Of a stretch of DNA of 64,000 bases, positions 10,610 to 20,959 are shown one piece after another. Positions within the stretch are counted from its first letter, which is position 1; the number at the start of each line of letters is the position of its first letter. The translations under genes were made by a program, and so were the position numbers. The DNA is taken from positions 1,265,501-1,329,500 of the forward strand of contig WIUZ02000011.1 of assembly GCA_015956445.1 (NCBI GenBank), written 5' to 3'. This DNA comes from Thelephora terrestris (Eukaryota; Basidiomycota; Agaricomycetes; Thelephorales; Thelephoraceae). The notes under the pieces were generated by a model. The model saw only the letters and a program-made list of their open reading frames with translations. It ran no database searches and was not told where the DNA came from.

Positions 10610-11719
10610 CCAGGGGGTTGGCAGCGCCTAACTGTGTAGCCCTCGATTTCGTGCCCAAGAACCGCTCCAGCATCTACAATTGTGAATCAGCTCGTAGAAT
10701 GTACGACGCTCTTCACAGCGTACCTCGGTCGCGGCACTGTGTCCCTCAGGTCAGATAACCCTCACTTTCTCCCTGTCCTCGCACCGAAAACCTTCGACTT
10801 CATCAGGGAGCCCCTGGTTGAAAAAGTCAGCATAGGATGATTGGGAATGTATTCCGCAGTCATTCGGAGTTATCCAATGGATGTTCTCATTCAATGCTTC
10901 AATCCGCCTCCGATGGAACGACGAGAAGACCTGAATTCTCTCACCGACGTCAGTCACCAGGCGTTCACCGTCCTCGCAATCGCACTCACGGAAAATGGCT
11001 TTCCTTGCTGGGTGGAGAGGGTTCACGGCTCAACCAACAACTTTCCGTGGACGAGAATACACTTGATGTCCTCGTGCTTGGCAGACTCCAGTATCTTGAT
11101 GTGCCGACGAAGATTGTCGACTTCGCACTCGATGTCGGCATATAGCTCTTTGATGTTCCATCGTTTGAGAATATTGATGACGCCAGTGGGTAGGGTGCGG
11201 CGCGGCGAGTGCGTAGTAGCATACAGAGGGATGTACAACTCTTTGAGCGAACGTTGTGTGAGGAACCTGGGTAAGGACGCAATGGTGCAAACACCCGCTC
11301 ATTTGCACCTGCCTTTGTCGACTTCGAATTTCGCAACAAGAAGTCTATCCTCCTAGGACCACAATCGTATGCGACGTAAGCCTGTGGGTTGATCACAGAA
11401 AACAAAATCAAAAGAACGTCAACCTCTCACGCCCGCTTCGAGGCCTGCAAAAGTGCACGGTTATCCACAACTAACGAACGACGGCATCGGTTCCCTCAAC
11501 AGTCTTAAGCTTGAGGCTCGCGGGCGCGGCCTTCAGCAACTTCTGTAGGGGTTGGTCCGCATCGACACGGGTCGCATCCTCGGCACTCGTAATGTAGTTT
11601 GGGTCGAACACAGAAGTAGGATGATTTGTCTCCCCCTGTCGCTGCCTCTTACGAACATGCTCGACATGAGAGAAACCGCTGGCAGGAATCAGCGTTCTGG
11701 AAAGAGCACGCTTCGGCAT
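10610..11719 (-). pseudogene. CPD photolyase remnant (N-terminal half)
   Basis: On the minus strand, pieces of one protein appear in the right order but in different frames. At 11719 a start reads MPKRALSRTLIP. Near 11390-11340 is 'AYVAYDCGPRRIDFLLRN', which matches the Rossmann-fold N-terminal domain of fungal class I photolyases. Next come 'KELYIPLYATTHSPRRTLP', 'ELYADIECEVDNLRR', 'DIKCILVHGKLLVEP', 'STQQGKPFSV', 'EALNENIHW', 'LPDEVEGF' and, near 10690-10615, 'MLERFLGTKSRATQLG'. The frame changes between blocks, a stop follows the first block (TAG just after VVR at 11471), and the segment that should hold the W-x-R-x-DLR motif is missing. The C-terminal FAD/DNA-binding helical half is also missing. 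A working gene would repair UV pyrimidine dimers in light. This copy looks dead; a functional copy probably exists elsewhere in the genome. Confidence 0.7.
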
Positions 11720-12414
11720 TTGGCAGTCGCACAGAGGACAAAACTCGTAGAACAAGAGGGGGCGACGAGGTGGCGTTATTAGAGGTTGAACGGGATGCCG
11801 TCGGTGTGCTCTCTCGCTGCAAAAGAAGGTGCCTAGTATCCATTGAGAGAGGCAGAGTTGGAACAGATGAGACACAACACGACCGAGGCGAACCACGACA
11901 TTACCACGGCAGCAACAAGAACAAACGGCACCCATGAAACCTCTGAGCGAGAAACGCCCCCCGGGCCGTGGAGAAACCCTGAGTGAAGCGATCCTGTGTC
12001 GAGCCCCTTGAACAAGGTGCAGACATCGATTACAATCCATACCCCAACGGCGGAGAAAATCAGAACACGAGTCGAACACTCCTCCCGAGAGCCGTGGCAA
12101 GCCAGTGATCGTGCAGAAAACCCTGGTGGAATAGAGACTGGAACGGGGGGGACGCCATGAAGATTTCCTATGGGTGGTTGCCCGCAGCGGAAGGATCGAT
12201 CACGGCGACGGGCGTGGCTCTCACCCACTTCCTCCACCGCTGATCCTTCCGCCTTTCACCATCTCAACGGGACGCGGTCGCTATACCATTACTACTCTGT
12301 GACCACGATAACGATTCCCTGCGCCCGCCAACGCACCAGCGCGTACTAGCTTCAACGTGAGTTTGGCATATCGATGCATTGCCCGATGGCTGACATGGAT
12401 CGGATCCAAGTACT

Positions 12415-14013
12415 ATGGACACAGAGACGAACAACAGTTTCATACTATCTTTAGAGAGACAAATCGAAGAAGGCGCAGGAGACGTTATCCAACTCAAGCG
12501 CACCAGAAATTCATTGTTGAACATATCGCGAATGCCGCCAGAGATCCTGGGTGATATCTTTCGCTGGAACATCATCCCCGATGGCGACTTTGGAGGGATA
12601 CAAAATGGGTCCTACAACTTCCTCCTCGTCTGTCACCATTGGTTTGAGGTCGCCTCGAAGACTCCAGAGCTTTGGAACTTCTGGGGAAACACTGTTTATC
12701 AGTGGTCGCGGCGGTATCAACGGTCTGGAGTGAACGCTCCCGTCGACCTTGCGTTAACGTATGACAAGGGTCACATAGATGGCGCCCCTCTCGACGAATC
12801 CCTAAAAAGTGCCCTCCAAGATCGCGTCGCATCAAACTCCATAAGATCCGTTCATATCGAAGGCCGTCGAACTCTTCACTGCTCCGTCATTGCCTCATTG
12901 ACCCCCAACGACAAAGAGGTTCGAAACAGCAGTATTGAGTCTGTGATTTTGAGGAGCCCTGGTTTGGATGCCTCCGATTTCTTCGCCCACTGTCACTTCC
13001 CAAAGTTGCGACATCTTTGCCTTTCGGTGACGATGAACAGTCTGACTTGGAACCATCTCAGGTCACACACCAATGCTCTCACCTCCCTCTCCCTCAGAAG
13101 CGGGAGTTCCTCGTCCACTCCCACCACATCCCAATTGCTCTCTGTCCTCGCGTCAAATCCTCAGCTCCGAGCCCTCGAACTTGCCGATCCCATAATTCCT
13201 CGCGACAGCAGTGATGGGTCTAAATCACTGGTACCGCTCCGTCACCTGAAGAATATCACAATGTTCGGGCATCTTCATCCTATCCTCCGGTTACTGCGTC
13301 GATTGGACCATCCGTCAGCCATGGATATTATTAGCATGAACCTATTCAACTGCACGTCAGACGAGATCTCAAGAGCTTTCGGGCCATACCTGCGAGACTG
13401 CCTCCTACGTGACGGCCGGTTCCAGAATCAACTGGATATTTCTGTCGAGTTCTATTTCAGCTTTATCTTCATCAAGGCTGCCGTCGCAGGCGACACCAAT
13501 GGCCTGACCCTCTCACCAATGGGAAGACCCCCGTCCTTGGCGTTCATGTTCACGCTAAGCGACTACCTCACTCCCGAAGCGCTCAAGAAACTATTCACCG
13601 ACTTCGTTGTACACATCCCTGGAGAGTACGTGATGTCTTCGAATATTCGGCATTGCGGCAACGGCTTCCTTTATGACATCTAAATTGCCGATACCCTTCA
13701 AAGGCTGCATCTCGTCGATGTGCCATTGTCGGACGGATTCCTGCAGCCAGATCCGTGTGGATCACATGCCAACACAAAACTTCTCCCATCACTGCGATAC
13801 CTGCACATGCATGACACCGTCGCAAAAGACTGGCGCCCACTGATCCCCTATCTCATCCATCAAACTTCTGGTGGTCAGGCAGTTTCCCTCAGGATCACTG
13901 GGGAGTCAGTCGATATCTGTCCGTCTGTGATGGAGAGGATAAAGGAATTAGTCGAAGAACTCGTTCTCGAGTTAACTTGGGATGGGTCTTTCAGGAGTGT
14001 GAGGGGAAGATGA
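12415..14013 (+). pseudogene. F-box protein, second copy, broken by an internal microinversion
   Basis: The ATG at 12415 opens a frame that matches the intact copy from residue ~8 on, including the F-box (SRMPPEILGDIFRW) and the leucine-rich region. It stops at 13681-13683 after 422 residues, inside the inverted block. The original frame resumes after the block (13720-14013, VPLSDGFLQPDPC to RSVRGR) in the same phase as 12415, so the inversion is the only lesion I can see. Product options: a 422-residue protein that keeps the F-box and lacks about 110 C-terminal residues, or a dead gene. A truncated protein could still bind Skp1 without its usual target. Confidence 0.75.
13639..13702 (+). other. 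64-bp microinversion inside the F-box copy B
   Basis: The reverse complement of 13639-13702 aligns base for base with 9761-9824 of the intact copy, with 7 differences in 64 (about 89%), the same level as the flanks. In the direct orientation the two do not align. Short inverted TTYGAA motifs lie at both breakpoints (TTTGAA and TTCGAA in the intact copy). The length is unchanged, so downstream sequence stays in frame. The inverted block brings a TAA into frame at 13681. Confidence 0.9.
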
Positions 14014-14125
14014 TGAGATGCGGAGGGATGGCGATGAAGGTTTTGGCCAACATAAGACGGGAACTCACTATACATGCATTCTGGTTAATACAGGCTCTTT
14101 GGCGATCACTTATCATGTCCCTATA

Positions 14126-15014
14126 GTCGTGTCGAACACCCTGCACTTATGAGGTTCGTTGCCATTCCCGCAATCGTTACTAGATGTCAAATACAGTCAC
14201 CGGGTGTGCTCCACCACTGCAGGAAACTATGGCGAGGTTCCCAGTCTCACCGTAGTTCCATCTATCCGAGTGACGGTCAGGCCGGGAACCACAACCCAGT
14301 TGTTTCTACAACACCAGTTGACCTACTTTTCGAAAATTTAGACAAATTTCCTGGGGTGCCGAATAACATGCAGACGGGTTAGGTAACGAAAATGCGGGTT
14401 AATCTCGTTCACCGTACTTTATCAATGATACCACACTCACATTCCATCACACGAAATATGACTAAGGTTCCCACCACCGATTCCTCATCGCGCAATTCCC
14501 GGGTAGATTCACCCCACGCAAAGCCTTAACCGCAACACGATAGAATTCAAAGTCGTCCGCGAGCCGGGATAGAGCGGCTATCCTTGCCTCGCAGCCTACA
14601 AACCATCTTATTCTGGGCATTTTTAAACTCGGCGTCCAAGCTGGCCCCAAGGACCCTCCCCAATCGTCTCCACGGCGAGGATGCGCCAGGGTTCGGAAGT
14701 AGACAAGAGAGGGGCAGGTACGTTGCCAACTCTCCATGGAGAGAATGGGTCGCAGCAAGTACTGAGGTACTGTGTACCCTAAGGCACTTTGACTTCGATG
14801 ACTTGGTTGCACCAGCAGTTCCATACATGCTCGTTCCGAAGGCCGTTATCATTGTGTGCTCACATTAAATACACACGTGCTTTATAGTTACAATAGGTAC
14901 CATCTCGGCACAATCTGGCACAATGTACAGTAAAGGGAATCGGTTCAAGGCACGTCTGGCGTGGCTTGACTCCCCATTCTCTCGTTCACGACGCCGTGAT
15001 CGAAAGCATGGGGC
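14126..15014. other. Stretch without recognisable gene
   Basis: Short ORFs exist on both strands (plus 14149-14382; minus 14462-14852), with some coding-like composition but no family pattern. The minus-strand ORFs near 14550-14850 overlap in three frames, which argues against a single gene. The right end is the 3' flank of the IFI6-like gene. Confidence 0.3.
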
Positions 15015-16201
15015 TCAATGGAAGAATCTTCTGAAGAATCTTCCGATCATGCCCCCTATTTCACCAAATAAGGAACGAGCGGAAGTTCCTGTCATGCCCG
15101 CCTTCTGCAAGATGGCGAACCAACTGTCCTTCTCCACAGCAGCTCCCCAGAACCGACGCTGGGCCCAGGCCGCGGGAGACCCTGGAAACCCGCCATGTAA
15201 GAGCACCGCTTAGAGACGGTCATCAACCGGCTGCCCACCTTTAATGGGACCATATGGACCATAACCCATCAGGCTGAGGAGCGGACGGAGGATCCACGAC
15301 TCCGGAATGAGAATCCCCACCACAGAGGATATCAAGGTACTGAAGAGAACGGGGTGCTGCTCTACGAGGTCACCTACAAGAGGGAAAGGTTAGACACAGA
15401 CTGCGATTCAGACTTCCAGCAAGGGCGCACCCGTGATGACGACCAGTTTCTCGATTTGGGGTTTCAACGAAGCAAAAGTCCTGCGAACCCTTTCCAGCCC
15501 GTCTTCGGACATGCCATGCTTGCCTCCAAGTTCAAGGAGTCCTTGCTCTGCGCTGTCGAGAACAGTCGTCGTCATCTTCAGCCGCTCCTCGTGGCCGGGT
15601 GCCTGGTCCGATGGAGGGAAGGTCTGCCCGAGGTAGATCAGGGTATCATTGAAAACGATCCCCAGCTCATCAGAGACTTGGTCCAGCGTGAGGCCTTGCT
15701 GAGTGATCTCCACCATGTGCCCACGAATCTCGGCGGAAGTCGCAAGAATATTGTGGAACGTGCCTTCGAGCTCCTTTATCTTCCCCGCCACGTTTAACTC
15801 GCGCGTGGCAGCGCTGAGAGTCTCTTCAGCCGCTTTCACGATTTCATTCGCAGACGCAAGAATCGTTTCCCAAGAAGTCAGTTCGATGGCAAGCTTAGAA
15901 GGCTCTTCGGGCTCAAGAAGTGTGGCTGGTGTGGCGGGATGGGAGAATTAGGTCTCCATTACATTCGCATGGGGGGCTCAAGAGACGCACCTGGGACGTC
16001 ATTGACGTACAGCGACTGGTGACCCCATAACTTATTGGCCATGGTCGACAGGCGGTGGAATAGGAAAGAGAAAACTGTGTCGAAGTAGACATCGTGTTGA
16101 GCCGGTTGAATACTGGGTGCAGCAGCATATTGCGGCACGAACATGCACAACAGGAATAGAGCTGCTGCCGTAGTCTTCAAGATGATTCCAGCGGTGCGCA
16201 T
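15015..16201 (-). CDS. Secreted or membrane protein with C-terminal IFI6/ISG12-like domain
   Basis: Start ATG is at 16201. Residues 1-28 form a clear signal peptide or signal anchor (MRTAGIILKTTAAALFLLCM... AAA). The middle part, from about residue 70, is helical and acidic (about 15,950-15,425), with heptad-like spacing such as 'KAAEETLSAATRELNVAGK' and 'KIKELEGTFHNILATSAEI'. The C-terminal exons read 'VVGILIPESWILRPLLSLMG' then 'YGPYGPIKGSPAAWAQ', the small-residue-rich hydrophobic block of the interferon-induced 6-16 (IFI6/IFI27, ISG12) family, and end RFFRRFFH. Introns lie near 15,990-15,926, 15,415-15,360 and 15,240-15,185, all GT..AG. Animal members sit in ER or mitochondrial membranes and affect apoptosis; fungal roles are unknown. 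A coiled domain before the ISG12 block gives a larger protein than animal ISG12. Confidence 0.65.
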
Positions 16202-16572
16202 GATGGGTAGCGTAGGACCAAGACGGTTGGGAGTAAAGGACTCGCGGCTGGCCGGGAAAATGCCGGAATTTTTAAACGCTAATCAAGGTAGTGCCGCCAT
16301 GCAGCCTGCAGGCAGAGGCTTGCAGGCGTTGCCGGTATGATCCTGGCGAAGTTCAATGGCTCCTCTCAGGCAAAAGAGTCACTTGGAACTCTTTTGTTTT
16401 TGGGCCCGTGATCACGAACACCTTCTGCACACACATACCAATACTGTTCATTAAATACAGCGAACAAGTCCAAGGGAGGAGACTTAAGTCGATATAAAAT
16501 GCAGCGCAGACAAGACAATTACGCGATGAGTGCGAACGAAGCAACTTACAGATGGGGATGAAGGAACAGGAA

Positions 16573-17885
16573 TCAGTAGTAGTGAAGGAAAAGAAGGGAG
16601 AGCGAAGCCCCGATGAGGAAAACCAAAATATACAACCGACTATCCTTGCCTCTTCGCTTTGCCTCCCTAAGTTGCTCGTTACCCTTGTCCATAGTGGACG
16701 TCGTGGTTATCGCGTCCTCGAACAGTTGGTCCGTCAGCTCCGTCTGATGGGTCAAATGCGCGATCAGCTCCGTCTGGAGCTGACTGATCTCCAAAAGACT
16801 CGATTCCGCTTGCTGAACAGCAGCGAGAGTATCTTGAACGTTTCGTAGGATGGCGGCGTTCTCGTCTTCAAATTGCATGATCTGAGACGCGGACAACTCA
16901 TATTCGTCTTCATCGTCATCCTCGATATCCTCGACTGGCATTGTGGCGTAGCTCGGTCTGGCTTCGTTCCGATTCGGGTTGACACCAATTGTCGCGGCTA
17001 GGCTTGAGGCCAAATTAGACGATGCGGTTCCGAGCCAACTCCCAGGTGTGCTGCTTTGAGCATGGTCCGTACCAGAAACGGATACCGGAATGGATGATTG
17101 GTGGCCCATGAGAACTGCCTCCTTTGCTGCTCCCGATCCAAGTGTATGCGTCCTCTCGAGCTGACGCTTTACCCGTTCTTCCTGCATCTCCTTTTGTGCC
17201 TGGCTCGCCTCGGCTAGCCTTCGGTTGAGGTACCAGGTGATGCTTGCATGATGAGCAGCAACGAAATCCGATGCGAGTGTCGCTTCCGATCCCGGCAATA
17301 ACCTCGCAGGGAGGAACTTTGCGAGAGGATTCACTTTGCTGCCAACAAGTTCTACTCTGCCTAACCACCAAGTAGAGCACCTGTAAACGTCGATTTTTCA
17401 GGTTCCTTTAGTCAATATACGAGGAACCTTTCGTACGCGTTTCGAGGGCCTCCATCTGCTTCACCCGATCGGAGCATTTAGTCAGGATCAACCTTGCCTG
17501 CAGGTCAATCTGGTCTCGCTCCTCGTTCGTGAGGTAGCGGACATTAAGCAAGAAATCTTCGGAGCTCCCGAGATCAAGTGTACGCGTTGGTTGACGGGAA
17601 GCGTGAGGGCGCATATCCATGTTCAGGTAGGGTTTTCGGATGTGGGAGAGCATTCGTGTCAATGAGGCGATGTGGTGGAGCTGAGTTGAGCCTCGTATCA
17701 GCGGGGTTTACGGGCAAAGGAGAAGAAGAACAGCTCACCACCGCATATCCTTCTTTCAAGTACTCTTTGTTGAAGACTTCCTTGCCAGGGTCAGCCTTTG
17801 GCGCTCGTTTCCGGTGGGGTTCCGGGGTGGAGGCCTTCTTGTTGGCCAACATCTTCCTGAACTCAGAGGTTCGATTGATAGACAT
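16573..17885 (-). CDS. UFE1: Syntaxin 18 / Ufe1-type Qa-SNARE of the ER
   Basis: Start ATG is at 17885 and the stop at 16573. Exon 1 has the family N-terminus (MSINRTSEFRKMLANKK). Exon 2 carries the helical syntaxin-18 N-domain (LHHIASLTRMLSHIRKPYL). The last exon has a basic/acidic linker, then a SNARE motif with heptad hydrophobics (from 'QIMQFEDENAAILRNVQ' to 'DQLFEDAITTTSTM'), a short basic stretch (REAKRRGKDSR) and a C-terminal membrane anchor (LYILVFLIGASLSLLFL) that leaves almost no lumenal tail. Ufe1 mediates fusion of Golgi-derived COPI vesicles with the ER. Introns: donor after 'EGYAV' near 17,735 and a second, phase 1, near 17,422-17,356. Family length about 350-400 residues agrees. 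Confidence 0.85.
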
Positions 17886-18712
17886 GCTTTAGCTCGGCGA
17901 ACGTAAACTGTAGGCTGAGGCAGTGGGGAATGCAGGGGAGTCGAAAAGCAAGGGGAAGCTCCACGCAAGCTGGCTGTATATAAATGAGGGTGCGTGGACG
18001 AATGTAAGTATTACTTGCACGTGACTTTTCTCCTCCGGCATCAAAACGCGTGGTCAGTCGGTTTTTTTTCCTTCAGTCTTTCACCACGACGGCCCTTAGC
18101 CTCATCAAGGATTACTTAGGTTTTTGTTTCTTGAACGAGGTCCTATACGCCGTGGTAAAATGATCTGATCCACGTTTGAAGCGTTCTACGTTACTTGTTT
18201 ACCGGAGTTCGCTATAGATCTGGAATCTACATACATTGTCGGTGACGAAGACCTCCTGTGCACAGCCTCGTCAGGCCGGAACGTCCGTACATACTACATA
18301 TACCGCATCTGCAGATCACCTTGCGAAAACCAGATCTCAGCCGTGTCTGGGTCTTCACACCCTCACGACGACTCCCACGTTGTCCTACATGTTGGTTGAC
18401 CTCGTGCTCGAGGGGTGTAGAATATATGTAGCCATGGAGGTTTCGAAGCAGCCACACGCGATTCGTGCATTCCGTACTATGAGTTCATCACAATAGATAT
18501 AGCTGATTCTAGAGGTTCTAATAACAGGCGGTCATGCCATGATGCGGAGCCCACCATCGACCACCTGGTGACCATGATCTACCTAATCTACGGCCAAGCG
18601 AATCCCGGCACGCTCTTCCTTCGGCAACGTCAACAGGTGGAACTTAAGTCGCTGACGATACTGCTTGTTATCGCAACATTTCCTCTCCCCTGCAAGCGAA
18701 AAGTCAGTCAGA
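17886..18712. other. Intergenic region between UFE1 start and F-box gene end
   Basis: It holds the UFE1 promoter at the left side. A plus-strand ORF at 18236-18496 has no family features. A run of eight T lies at about 18062. No other gene was recognised. Confidence 0.4.
17977..17984 (-). promoter_or_regulatory. Candidate TATA box of UFE1
   Basis: On the minus strand this reads TTATATA, about 92-99 bp before the UFE1 start codon, a usual distance in fungi if the 5'UTR is short. It rests on motif and position only. Confidence 0.35.
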
Positions 18713-20227
18713 CTAACACACAAGAAGGGGGGGGAAGAACTCACGGCAACGGTCGTCCCTCTCTTCGGTGACAACACGGAACGTGGTGAGACTTGCCAGT
18801 TGCAAAGCATCCTGCTTCGTGAAGAGAGAACAACCGATGGCGGCCACCTCTTCGATCCCACAACCACCATTCTTCATCCTACTTTCGACGAGCTGAACCA
18901 ACGTCGTCCCGCTGACATGCTGACACCAACGGAGGTCGATTCGTCGAAGATCAGGACACAACCCACTCTCCCCGAACATCCTTTCGATAACCGTGTCGTC
19001 AATCTCCGAGTCGTGTAGATGAAGCTTTTGGAGCTTTGGAAGCCGCGGGAAAATTGAGAGCCACTCTGTTCGCCAAATGTCAACCCCTTCAAGTTCCAAT
19101 GTCTCCACGAGCGGCGAATTCTCCAAGAGAGCCACGAGGTAGATCGGGGGTTCATAGTCCTCCGTATCTGGTCGTATATATGCGTATAGTTGGACGAGTG
19201 AGGGAGCGGCGAGGTGTCTCAGAACCTGGAATCCACCAGTCCGGAGATCTTCATAGGTAATGGACTTCAGCTTTGGGAGCTCGATAAATGGAATGCCGGC
19301 GGGAGACAATGACACAGGGTACATCACTCCTAACTGCAGCGTCAAAGTCTCTAGGTCGGGGAGATTTCGTAATGCCTCGATGATGGAACTAGGGCTCTCG
19401 ATGCTATGGCCGGAGGGGTCATCATATTCTATGCGCAGGGAAGTGAGACGCGGAGGGAGGTCCCTGGGCATTATGTTCCCCAGGATAGTAATGGAATCTA
19501 ATCTGGGGGCGTCCTGGAAAGCGTGAACAAAACCGGTGGCGCCTTCCTGCTCGGCGAGGGCATCGAGACCCTCGGACACAAAGAGAGAAACACGGATCGA
19601 GCCCAATCTCGTGAAACGGTTATTGCACATGGCGAGAACCTGTCGTGTATCTGCGAAGTGGAGGTCCAAAGTGAGGCTGGCCCATTGCTCTGAGTGCTCC
19701 AGCAGTAGAGCCATCACCTGACCAAGAATAGCGGTGGGGACTGTGTGGACGATGGCCACATGCAGGGACGCCTGGCGGGCCATGGTTAACCAATGCTTTG
19801 TCCAACAGATGGGGTCTCGCGTGTCAAGGTTGACAGTGATGCGGGACCATACGCTTGGGTGGAAGTGAGCGGCAGCCCTCCAGGTCGAACATACATGAGA
19901 GGCGACGATCGGTGAACGAGTCCAGCCCATCTCGGAGGCATGCCTAAATATCTTGGCTAGGATCTCTGAGGGGAGAAGACGTGCAGGGGTCATTGCGGCC
20001 TTGCATCTCCGAATGGCGAGGACGTGGGCGTAAGACTTGGTACGCAATGCGCTGAGCTGCCTTGAACAAGCCTCGATCTCTTCTTTCAATGAGGCAAGCG
20101 AGTCCTCGTTCGATTCAATCACCCCTCGGAGTTCAGTGACATCCTGGGGAGACGGGTGCCTGCGAAAAATGTTGACGTCTGAGAGGATCGTCTTCCTTCC
20201 TCGGTTGTGAGTTCCTGGGATGTACAT
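18713..20227 (-). CDS. F-box protein with leucine-rich C-terminal region
   Basis: A single uninterrupted frame of 504 residues starts at 20227. A coiled-coil segment (residues ~30-65, ELRGVIESNEDSLASLKEEI) precedes an F-box-like domain at about residues 80-125 (ARLLPSEILAKIFRHASEMG, then VCSTWRAAAHFHPSVWS). The rest shows repeated leucine-rich strands (LPDLETLTLQLG; LPKLQKLHLHDSE; CPDLRRIDLRWCQHVSG) as in agaricomycete F-box/LRR proteins. It would act as an SCF substrate adaptor. It is only distantly like the 8.5-kb/12.4-kb pair and shows no sign of damage. The coiled-coil plus F-box order is common in this fungal family. The target is unknown. Confidence 0.85.
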   Translation of the reverse strand: MYIPGTHNRGRKTILSDVNIFRRHPSPQDVTELRGVIESNEDSLASLKEEIEACSRQLSALRTKSYAHVLAIRRCKAAMTPARLLPSEILAKIFRHASEMGWTRSPIVASHVCSTWRAAAHFHPSVWSRITVNLDTRDPICWTKHWLTMARQASLHVAIVHTVPTAILGQVMALLLEHSEQWASLTLDLHFADTRQVLAMCNNRFTRLGSIRVSLFVSEGLDALAEQEGATGFVHAFQDAPRLDSITILGNIMPRDLPPRLTSLRIEYDDPSGHSIESPSSIIEALRNLPDLETLTLQLGVMYPVSLSPAGIPFIELPKLKSITYEDLRTGGFQVLRHLAAPSLVQLYAYIRPDTEDYEPPIYLVALLENSPLVETLELEGVDIWRTEWLSIFPRLPKLQKLHLHDSEIDDTVIERMFGESGLCPDLRRIDLRWCQHVSGTTLVQLVESRMKNGGCGIEEVAAIGCSLFTKQDALQLASLTTFRVVTEERDDRCREFFPPLLVC

Positions 20228-20959
20228 GTTGAAAATAGGGGACGGACTCAGTGTTGCTCATCTCGTTGAAAGATGTGTTTACGGCGAGAACGGTTGGAGC
20301 GAGGTCTTGTTCCCAAAGTTGCTTACTGAGAGTGTTTCCGGCAGGTGGTCGTATGCGCAGGGGACGGATTCCGAAAGCTGGTCAGGATGGTCACGTGGAG
20401 AGATGCTGCCAGCCTGAGCCTTTCGGCATTCGTCCCCTCGGATTCGGAGGGAGTAGAAGTAGGTCGCGTATTAGACAGGCGGAACATTAATGAGAGCGTG
20501 AATTACGCGTTCGCTCGTTTCTCTCGGTCTGCTACGACTGGCGCTTGGGCAATCGATAGTTGGAGAAATCAAAAATAAGTTGGTGCTAACTAGTTGAGAT
20601 TTTATATCGTTCAAACAGCGTGAGGAGGACTGCCATTTGCACGAGGTTCGCGATCGCATACATATGAGGGGTGGGTTGTGGCCAAGAGGGAACGATCATC
20701 GCAGTTTCTTCGGTTACCACAACCTTCCAAATACGACTATCGTGACCAACCGTGAGCATCCTCCCAAAATTTGTTGGTCGCCAGTGATGATTCAGAGTGG
20801 AATCTTTGACTTTCCCTGCGTCTATGCACTGTGGAATCGTATGAAGATCGGGTTCAACTCGGCTTTCGTCGAGTCGAACCCGTCACTTTCAGATACTTCT
20901 GAGGCGGCCAGCTTCTCATCTAATTGTTTATGCTAATCCAAGCTTAGTTTTCCCTCAGA
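20228..20959. other. Divergent intergenic region, F-box gene and SSU72
   Basis: The region holds the promoters of both neighbours. Several short ORFs (about 60-100 codons) lack family features. Nothing else was recognised. Confidence 0.4.

Larger units (their letters stand above)
11855..14125 (+). repeat. Direct segmental duplication, copy B (F-box locus)
   Basis: This is the partner of 7990-10255, in the same orientation. The 5' region, the 5' intron donor (near 12358) and the coding frame are all kept. The intron acceptor region differs from copy A. It carries the 64-bp inversion described separately. About 1.6 kb of sequence, including the photolyase remnant, separates the two copies, so this is a dispersed tandem rather than a head-to-tail array. 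Confidence 0.85.

Noticed and set aside
11720-12100. 5' part of a 209-codon minus-strand ORF joined to the photolyase start
   Set aside because: The first ~125 codons lie antisense to the duplicated F-box 5' region, and the photolyase-like part begins at the internal ATG at 11719.
14462-14852. Minus-strand ORFs of about 100-120 codons
   Set aside because: Three frames are open over the same stretch and none shows a recognisable domain or a continuing exon.
20820-20900. tRNA-like GTTCAACTC / GTTCGACTC sequence
   Set aside because: The stems needed for the T-arm and the acceptor arm do not pair; it is a small inverted repeat only.
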